From G963677485 sp942492855 (GTDB lineage: Bacteria > Armatimonadota > HRBIN16): DNA of 64,000 bases. How positions within the stretch are numbered: the first letter of the stretch is position 1; each line of letters opens with the position of its first letter. A model generated the notes under the pieces. It searched no databases, was not told where the DNA came from, and saw only the letters and a program-made list of their open reading frames with translations. Positions 58,652-64,000 of this stretch are shown here, piece after piece. Made by a program: the position numbers and the translations under genes. The stretch lies in contig OW818647.1 in the NCBI GenBank assembly GCA_942492855.1, positions 434,001 to 498,000 on the forward strand, written 5' to 3'.

Positions 58652-61303
58652 ATGAAATTTAACATGCATTCGAGAAGCTCTGTCACCACAGGCTTGTTAG
58701 TAAATGCTTTAGCCGAACCGCTTGGGATCGATACTCGTGAGCCTATGCTGAGCTGGCATATGACGAACTGCGCCCGCGGTGCCGAGCAATACGCTTATCG
58801 TGTGCAGATGGCCACTTCTGTTGCTGCGCTGCGGCGTGGCGAGTGTGACATGTGGGATACCGACATGATCCGCGAGTCTAGTCAGTGTGTGCCATATGCA
58901 GGTGTTCCGCTGAAAAGTGCCACCCGTTATTACTGGCGGGTCCGGGTATGGGACCACAGAGGGGTTTCCAGTGCCTGGAGTGACCCTGTGATGTTTGAAA
59001 CAGCCATGCTGGAACCTGACGACTGGCATGCGAAATGGATACGGATGCCTGCAGCGATGCGTGCCACCCACCCCACGTCTGTGCCCGTTTTCCGTAAAGA
59101 TTTTCTGATGGTCCGTCGCGCTCGATGGGCTGCGATGTACATATCGGGTGTAGGTTACCAAGAGGTTTTTATCAACGGCGTGAAGGTCGGCGATAACCTG
59201 CTGGACCCAAACAATGGCAACCTCGAAAAGACCGTATCATACGCCACACATGATGTGACCGAGATGTTCCACTTGGGCCGCAACTGCATCACCGCTATGG
59301 TAGGGCAGGGTTGGTGGTCAGGCGAACCGTCGCTCATCGTCAAACTCCATATCATCTACACCAACGATTCTGAAGAGATCGTGGGTACTGACGAGACATG
59401 GGACTGCCGTCCCAGCCACATCATCAGCAGCAGTGTCTATCAAGGCGAAGAGGCCGATGCCCGCTTAATAGATGACGAGTGGTACACCCCCGTGCTTCAC
59501 ATCAATGAAGAGTGGGTGGCTGCTGAAGTATCCGATATCTCGAGTCGCCTGGTGGCGCAAACCCAGCCTGCGATCGAATGTATTGAGACCATTGCACCAA
59601 AACTGATCACGCAGCCCCAGCCCGACATTTGGATATTTGACTTTGGCCAGAACATCTCCGGCCGTTGTAAGCTGCGTGTCGTCATGCCAGGTGGAACCAG
59701 ACTAGTGATGAAGCACGCAGAGTTGTTGAACTTCGACGGCACACTCAACGGAGAAAACCTGCGTACCGCGGCGGCCACTGACGTGTATACCTGCCGCGGA
59801 CACGGTACCGAAGAGTGGGAGCCCAAGTTTACCTACCATGGCTTCCGGTATGTGCAGATCGAAAACTACCTTGGGATGCCAACGCAACGAACCCTCACCG
59901 CACAGGTTATCCACACACGGTTGGAACCCAGCGGTTACTTCTATTGCAGTGACCCGCTGCTTAACAAGATTTACGCAAACAGCATTTGGGGATACCGCGA
60001 CAACTACCATAGTATCCCGACTGACTGTCCCCAGCGCGATGAACGCATGGGCTGGATGGCCGACGCACATATCACCGCGGATATGGCCTTCCACAACTTC
60101 AAGATGGAGGCCCCCTTCTGTAAATGGCTTGATGATATCGCCGAAACCATGACCGAAGAAGGTGCCTTACCGGACACCGTGCCGACGTATCATGGCACGC
60201 AGCCCGGTGATATTATGTGGACCATCGCCTACCACATCATCGCATGGGACGTCTACCGACATACAGGGCATGTTCATGTGCTGCTGAAGCATTACGACAA
60301 GCTGCGGCTGCATGTCACGGACCTGCTGTCTCGGTACGACAGGTGTCTGCTTCCAGACTGTAAATACGGCGACTGGATAGCCCCTGAAGAGACGCCCAAA
60401 GATTTCATCAACATGTGCGGCTTGTTGCAGATGTTGAATATCCAAAAGATGATATCTAACGCTGTGAAGAACGAACCAGATACCGCATACTTCACTGAAC
60501 AATCGCAGCAGTTAGGGCAAAACATCAACAAGCGGTTCTACAACGAGAACCGCTGCATGTATGCAAACGGCAGCGAACTTAGTTACGCACTGCCTATCAT
60601 GCTGGGCATCATTCCAGAGTTAGACTTTGATAAGGTAGAAAAGAACTTCGTAAGGCAGATCAAGCGGATGCAGAACGGGCATCTCAGCACCGGATTTGTG
60701 GGCACCAGACCTTTGATGGAAGCGCTGTTGAAAGTCGGCGAGGTCGATCTGGCTCTCTCAATGGTGACTGATATCGACTGCCCAAGCTGGGCCTATCAAG
60801 TCGCCATGGGTGCCACCACCATCTGGGAGCTGTGGAACTACGCCACGGGCAACGACATGAACAGCCACAACCATCCGGCCCAGGGCTTCATCGCCGCTTA
60901 CCTGATGCAGACCATCGGTGGGATCAAGCTGGATGAGGACACCGCTGGCTGGGAGCACTTTACCGTGAAGCCTCACATCTGGGGTAACCTCACCAATGCC
61001 GAAGCGGTGGTGGAAACCGCGAGAGGGCGTGTGAGCTGCAAGTGGGAACTGCTGGACAGGTGCTTCCCTGACAAAAAGCTGAAGGGAATGAACATGACTG
61101 TTCAAATACCCATCGGCACCACCGCCACCGTATACATTCCTAAATACGGACGCCGACGACCGGAGATACGGCTGGATGGCAAGCGGGCCTTCCGAGCAGG
61201 ACGCGTGATGGCCAGTCAGAAGGACATCATCAGGGGCTGCGATGCTGGTAACTACGTCTGCCTGGAGCTAGTGAACGGCACCTACGAGTTCGAGGTGATC
61301 TAG
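58652..61303 (+). CDS. Alpha-L-rhamnosidase (GH78)
   Basis: This 883-residue enzyme has the multi-domain GH78 plan: an N-terminal fibronectin-like segment (about 12-118; LGIDTREPMLSWHM), a rhamnosidase N-domain (150-290; AAMYISGVGYQEVFINGVKVG), a concanavalin-like domain (DFGQNISGRCKLRV), an (alpha/alpha)6 catalytic barrel and a C-terminal sandwich. The catalytic block DCPQRDERMGWMADAH has D463, E464 and D471, and E726 lies in TTIWELW. It removes terminal alpha-L-rhamnose from glycans. No signal peptide is seen, so it is probably intracellular and acts on imported oligosaccharides. AGGAG precedes the ATG. Confidence 0.93.
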   Translation: MKFNMHSRSSVTTGLLVNALAEPLGIDTREPMLSWHMTNCARGAEQYAYRVQMATSVAALRRGECDMWDTDMIRESSQCVPYAGVPLKSATRYYWRVRVWDHRGVSSAWSDPVMFETAMLEPDDWHAKWIRMPAAMRATHPTSVPVFRKDFLMVRRARWAAMYISGVGYQEVFINGVKVGDNLLDPNNGNLEKTVSYATHDVTEMFHLGRNCITAMVGQGWWSGEPSLIVKLHIIYTNDSEEIVGTDETWDCRPSHIISSSVYQGEEADARLIDDEWYTPVLHINEEWVAAEVSDISSRLVAQTQPAIECIETIAPKLITQPQPDIWIFDFGQNISGRCKLRVVMPGGTRLVMKHAELLNFDGTLNGENLRTAAATDVYTCRGHGTEEWEPKFTYHGFRYVQIENYLGMPTQRTLTAQVIHTRLEPSGYFYCSDPLLNKIYANSIWGYRDNYHSIPTDCPQRDERMGWMADAHITADMAFHNFKMEAPFCKWLDDIAETMTEEGALPDTVPTYHGTQPGDIMWTIAYHIIAWDVYRHTGHVHVLLKHYDKLRLHVTDLLSRYDRCLLPDCKYGDWIAPEETPKDFINMCGLLQMLNIQKMISNAVKNEPDTAYFTEQSQQLGQNINKRFYNENRCMYANGSELSYALPIMLGIIPELDFDKVEKNFVRQIKRMQNGHLSTGFVGTRPLMEALLKVGEVDLALSMVTDIDCPSWAYQVAMGATTIWELWNYATGNDMNSHNHPAQGFIAAYLMQTIGGIKLDEDTAGWEHFTVKPHIWGNLTNAEAVVETARGRVSCKWELLDRCFPDKKLKGMNMTVQIPIGTTATVYIPKYGRRRPEIRLDGKRAFRAGRVMASQKDIIRGCDAGNYVCLELVNGTYEFEVI

Positions 61304-61612
61304 ATACCGAGCCGACCAATAGGCTGCTTAGAGGTCGCTTGTGGGATTTCCCCAGGGGCGACCTCTGTCAGATAACCAGGGATCCGATCATGTTCACTGA
61401 TGAGAAAAACTGGCAGTATTTCGGGTATAAATAAGTGTGTTGTGCTCCAACAAGCAGATCATAACTGATGTAATATCCAAGGTGGCTCTGAACGGCCTAT
61501 GCCTGCGGACCACTGGCAATCGATATGGATACCGACATGCAAACCACCTGGTGATCCTGCCAGGTGTTATCATTACAATGAGAACCCAAACAACTCTTAG
61601 GAGGTGCGCATC
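61304..61612. other. Gap between GH78 and the sugar isomerase-like gene
   Basis: No gene is seen. A GAGGTCGC...GCGACCTC imperfect hairpin near 61330-61366 lies shortly after the GH78 stop and may end its transcript. The start of the next gene is set by AGGAGG near 61600; its promoter is not evident. Confidence 0.4.
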
Positions 61613-62650
61613 ATGGCGCGACCCGTCACTCTTGTTACCGGCCAATGGGCCGATATGCCCCTGGACGAACTTGCCGAATTAATGTGCGAACTTGGATACG
61701 ATGGCCTGGAACTGGCCTGCTGGGGTGACCACTTTGATGTGGAAGCCGCCCTCAGCACAGATGGCTACATCCAAAGCCGCTGGGATATCCTCGAGAAGTA
61801 TCAATTGGGCTGCTATGCCATCAGCAACCACCTGGTGGGACAGTGTGTGTGCGACAAAATCGACGAACGCCACCAGTCGATCCTTCCCCCCAGTGTGTGG
61901 GGCGACGGCAACCCAGAGAAGGTGCAGGAGCGTGCCGCTGAGACGATGAAGCACACCGCTCAGGCCGCCCGAATGATGTTTGATGGCGCTCCGGATGAGG
62001 TCAAGGCTTTGGGTATGCGTCCAGTGGTGAACGGCTTCACCGGAAGCAGTATCTGGTCCAAGCTCTACTCCTTCCCTCCCATGCTTCCAGGCACCATCGA
62101 TGCCGGTTTCAAGGACTTCGCGGACCGCTGGCTGCCCATTCTGGACGCCTTCGATGCCGTGAATGTAGACTTCGCGTTGGAAGTTCACCCCACCGAAATC
62201 GCGTTTGATACCGTCTCCGCCCAGCGTGCGCTGTCGGCAGTCAACGGGCACAAGCGGTTCGGATTCAACTACGACCCCAGCCACCTTGGTTACCAGGGTG
62301 TAGACTACGTGGGCTTTATCCGCGCCTTCGCAGACCGTATCTACCATGTGCATATGAAGGATGTCTACTGGTCTTCCAACCCGTGCAGCAGCGGCGTGTT
62401 CGGCGGTCACCTGGATTTTGGCGATTATCGCCGGTTCTGGAACTTCCGAAGCCTGGGTCGCGGCTCAGTGGACTTTGAGGAGATCATCCGCGCGCTGAAC
62501 GACATCGACTACGGCGGCCCTCTGAGCGTAGAATGGGAAGATGCCGGCATGGACCGCGTGCAGGGAGCCGAAGAGGCCTGCGAGTTCGTGCAGAACGTCG
62601 ACTTCCAGCCCAGCGCCATCGCCTTCGACGCCGCCTTCGAGAAGAAGTAG
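61613..62650 (+). CDS. Xylose isomerase-like TIM-barrel protein (sugar phosphate isomerase/epimerase family)
   Basis: This 345-residue protein has the AP-endonuclease-2/xylose-isomerase-like barrel. Metal-ligand positions are suggested by LALEVHPTEIAFD, FNYDPSHLGYQGVDYV, RIYHVHMKDVYW and the end GGPLSVEWEDAGMD (Glu ligand). The family includes sugar isomerases, epimerases and myo-inosose dehydratases. The ATG at 61613 has AGGAGG eight bases upstream; a GTG nine bases earlier lies inside that site and is rejected. It follows a rhamnosidase gene, so it may act in catabolism of the released sugar, but rhamnose isomerase as such is not evident. Confidence 0.85.
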   Translation: MARPVTLVTGQWADMPLDELAELMCELGYDGLELACWGDHFDVEAALSTDGYIQSRWDILEKYQLGCYAISNHLVGQCVCDKIDERHQSILPPSVWGDGNPEKVQERAAETMKHTAQAARMMFDGAPDEVKALGMRPVVNGFTGSSIWSKLYSFPPMLPGTIDAGFKDFADRWLPILDAFDAVNVDFALEVHPTEIAFDTVSAQRALSAVNGHKRFGFNYDPSHLGYQGVDYVGFIRAFADRIYHVHMKDVYWSSNPCSSGVFGGHLDFGDYRRFWNFRSLGRGSVDFEEIIRALNDIDYGGPLSVEWEDAGMDRVQGAEEACEFVQNVDFQPSAIAFDAAFEKK

Positions 62651-62661
62651 GCGGAGCCCAG

Positions 62662-62691
62662 TAGGGGCAGGCCCCTGTGCCTGCCCCTTTT
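62662..62691 (+). terminator. Rho-independent terminator after the isomerase-like gene
   Basis: AGGGGCAGG and CCTGCCCCT form a 9-bp stem around an 8-base loop, followed by TTTT, 12 bases after the stop. It has both hairpin and T tract and is the best plus-strand terminator in the window. Its outer arms match the AGGGGC...GCCCCT repeat family. Confidence 0.8.
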
Positions 62692-62748
62692 TCGCTCCTG
62701 CCCAATCAACAACCGACTGTAGTAGTCAAAGCCTGTATATCACCAACT

Positions 62749-62885
62749 CCGCGACATAAATGTCTCGGCTATTGAAAAACAAGACTGCTGAAGCAGTCTA
62801 TGATGTCGTTATCTATATCGGCGCGGGGTTCCGCAGCCCGTTTCAACGGGCTTGCTGATCAATAGCCGAGACATTTATGTCGCGG
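62749..62885. repeat. 137-bp element with perfect 27-bp terminal inverted repeats
   Basis: The left arm (62749-62775) and right arm (62859-62885) are exact reverse complements over 27 bases. Each begins with CCGCGACATAAATGT on its outer side. The 83-base interior has two more perfect small hairpins, GACTGC-TGAA-GCAGTC and AGCCCG-TTTCAA-CGGGCT. The outer palindrome is also present at 44526 and, degenerate, at 41223. It has no coding capacity. It may be a MITE-like element or a structured transcript. Confidence 0.85.
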
Positions 62886-62941
62886 CACAAGATGGGTACG
62901 ACCCCATCCGGTATCCGTGGTAGTTGGCTGGATTACCCCCC

Positions 62942-64000
62942 CTAGCCCAGCGAATACTTCACCCAAAGCAGCCCCTCTGGGGTGGAACCGTGGCGGTAGT
63001 GCTGCTCATACATCGCCTGATGGAGGATGGGCTGACGGCTGGCGTAATATACAGTGAGTATCTCACCGGGGTGAACCTCAAGCGACATCGGGTATCCCAT
63101 GTCCGGCTGGTCTTCCCACTGGTCCAGCGTGATGATGTTAGCCGTGTCCCAGCTTCGGCCGTTGTCGTATGACAACACCGCCCGAATACTCCAGGGGTCT
63201 CTGCGATGGCTGTAGGTGCACAGGATCGCCCCATTCGACAGTTTCAGCAAGTGCGCCGGCAGTCCCCAGAACGGAAGATCACGAGGTTGCGACCAGCTTA
63301 ACCCTGCGTCGGTGGACTCGCTTTGCAACATGGTGGAACCGACCTCTGGCATGACCGCACGGAAGATAGCCAGATAGTGTGAAGGGCTGATCTCCAGAAA
63401 CGCGCGTTCGTTAAGGCATGAGATGGGAAGTTGAATCCCAAGCTCGATCTCTTTGGCGGGATCATCGGGGGGCATCATCTCACTTGGCACTACAGATTTG
63501 CGTGTCCAGCTCTGCCCCTGGTCTTGCGAAATGAAGCAGCACATCTCCACTGCGTCCGCGATGGTGTCATAACCGAATGTGATTAGGCTGCCGTCGGACA
63601 GTGCGAAGGGGCCCGAATGCGCAGCTCCCCACTGAGGTAATCTGTGAGATGTGGTTTCCCATGTGTGGCCACCATCTGTGGAGCGCATCAACCAGCATCC
63701 CACTAACTCATCGATCATTTTGCGGGTGACCCTGTCTCGCCGTGAGAGCCACTCAGGTCGACAGTATGTATCGTGCATGAATTCAGCGGTGGTGAACCAC
63801 GAGGCGGTGATCGTGCCGTCCGGCAGGATCGCCAGGGTGCCGTCGCGGTCATCGAGTTCGCTGTTGTATATCTCTTCAGGCAGGCTCCAGGTGGTTCCGC
63901 CGTCCAGTGAACGCATGATGACTTCACGTCCGAACGGGCAGACATGGTGCTTCCGTTCGGAAGCGATGACCAGCAACTCGTCGCCTTTGATCCGTATCAG
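62942..64000 (-). CDS. Sialidase-like BNR-repeat protein (5' end outside the window)
   Basis: The gene runs off the right edge; 352 codons are visible. At least five Asp-box motifs are present (SLDGGTTW, STDGGHTW, SQDQGQSW, STDAGLSW, SYDNGRSW), which form the blades of the six-bladed propeller of sialidases and related BNR proteins. RRDPWSIRAVLS could supply an active-site arginine, but the first Arg of the triad and any signal peptide would lie beyond the edge. Non-sialidase propellers share these motifs, so activity on sialic acid is probable rather than certain. Confidence 0.8.
   Translation of the reverse strand: MIRIKGDELLVIASERKHHVCPFGREVIMRSLDGGTTWSLPEEIYNSELDDRDGTLAILPDGTITASWFTTAEFMHDTYCRPEWLSRRDRVTRKMIDELVGCWLMRSTDGGHTWETTSHRLPQWGAAHSGPFALSDGSLITFGYDTIADAVEMCCFISQDQGQSWTRKSVVPSEMMPPDDPAKEIELGIQLPISCLNERAFLEISPSHYLAIFRAVMPEVGSTMLQSESTDAGLSWSQPRDLPFWGLPAHLLKLSNGAILCTYSHRRDPWSIRAVLSYDNGRSWDTANIITLDQWEDQPDMGYPMSLEVHPGEILTVYYASRQPILHQAMYEQHYRHGSTPEGLLWVKYSLG

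Overview
The window is a 64-kb chromosomal piece of a GC-rich bacterium that degrades glycans. Housekeeping genes alternate with secreted glycan-active enzymes and repeat-rich intergenic DNA. I see no rRNA, so the phylum cannot be fixed from sequence alone. The mix fits Armatimonadota or a related Planctomycetota/Lentisphaerota-like lineage: large secreted glycosidases, UroD-like methyltransferases, TIM-barrel sugar isomerases, compound intergenic palindromes and many TTG/GTG starts. A glycyl radical enzyme points to at least occasional anaerobic metabolism. This lineage call is inference.

Left to right: (1) 1-4411, a tightly coupled plus-strand operon, cut at the left edge. It encodes a flavin oxidoreductase, an alpha-oxoamine synthase, an extended SDR and a secreted GH110-like beta-helix protein. 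(2) 4851-9012, a minus-strand translation/transcription operon reading tRNA-Tyr, tRNA-Thr, tuf, rpmG, tRNA-Trp, secE, nusG, rplK, rplA, tRNA-Val. It has a near-consensus promoter upstream of tRNA-Tyr and a strong terminator after tRNA-Val; rplJL-rpoBC do not follow. (3) 9129-12980, two tandem AEC-family transporters and pyrG. (4) 13418-18982, duplicated polytopic membrane proteins of unknown function, a small beta-sandwich protein and an ABC-2 type transporter. (5) 19058-23365, a MutY homologue whose catalytic Glu position is Val, a zinc-ribbon membrane protein and a glycyl radical enzyme without a visible activase. (6) 23579-34315, a large secreted toroid-type protein, an AT-richer insert with a split DUF1016/PDDEXK gene, and a head-to-tail triplication of a secreted GH71/GH99-like gene.

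(7) 34598-35253, a small two-gene cassette of unknown function. (8) 35640-41042, secA, an AtpZ/AtpI-like gene, aspartate kinase and a stand-alone ACT protein. (9) 41750-49247, a UroD-like protein, a methyltransferase, an acyl-ACP thioesterase, a GH36 alpha-galactosidase with an NPCBM domain, a divergent polysaccharide deacetylase and a GT2 glycosyltransferase. (10) 49273-58341, a HEPN/MNT toxin-antitoxin-like pair facing a recC-recB-recD operon. (11) 58652-64000, a GH78 alpha-L-rhamnosidase, a sugar isomerase/epimerase-like protein and a sialidase-like protein cut at the right edge.

The glycan genes (GH110-like, GH36, GH78, GH71/99-like, sialidase-like, deacetylase) suggest use of host, plant or mucin-type glycans, but they are scattered and no SusC/SusD or TonB genes accompany them. 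Several intergenic gaps carry interspersed inverted repeats. The best are a 137-bp element with perfect 27-bp terminal inverted repeats (62749-62885) and a long inverted repeat at 41281-41520 with a half copy at 44616-44677. The best candidates for undescribed biology are the membrane-pair/ABC locus, the triplicated GH gene, the MutY variant and these repeat elements.
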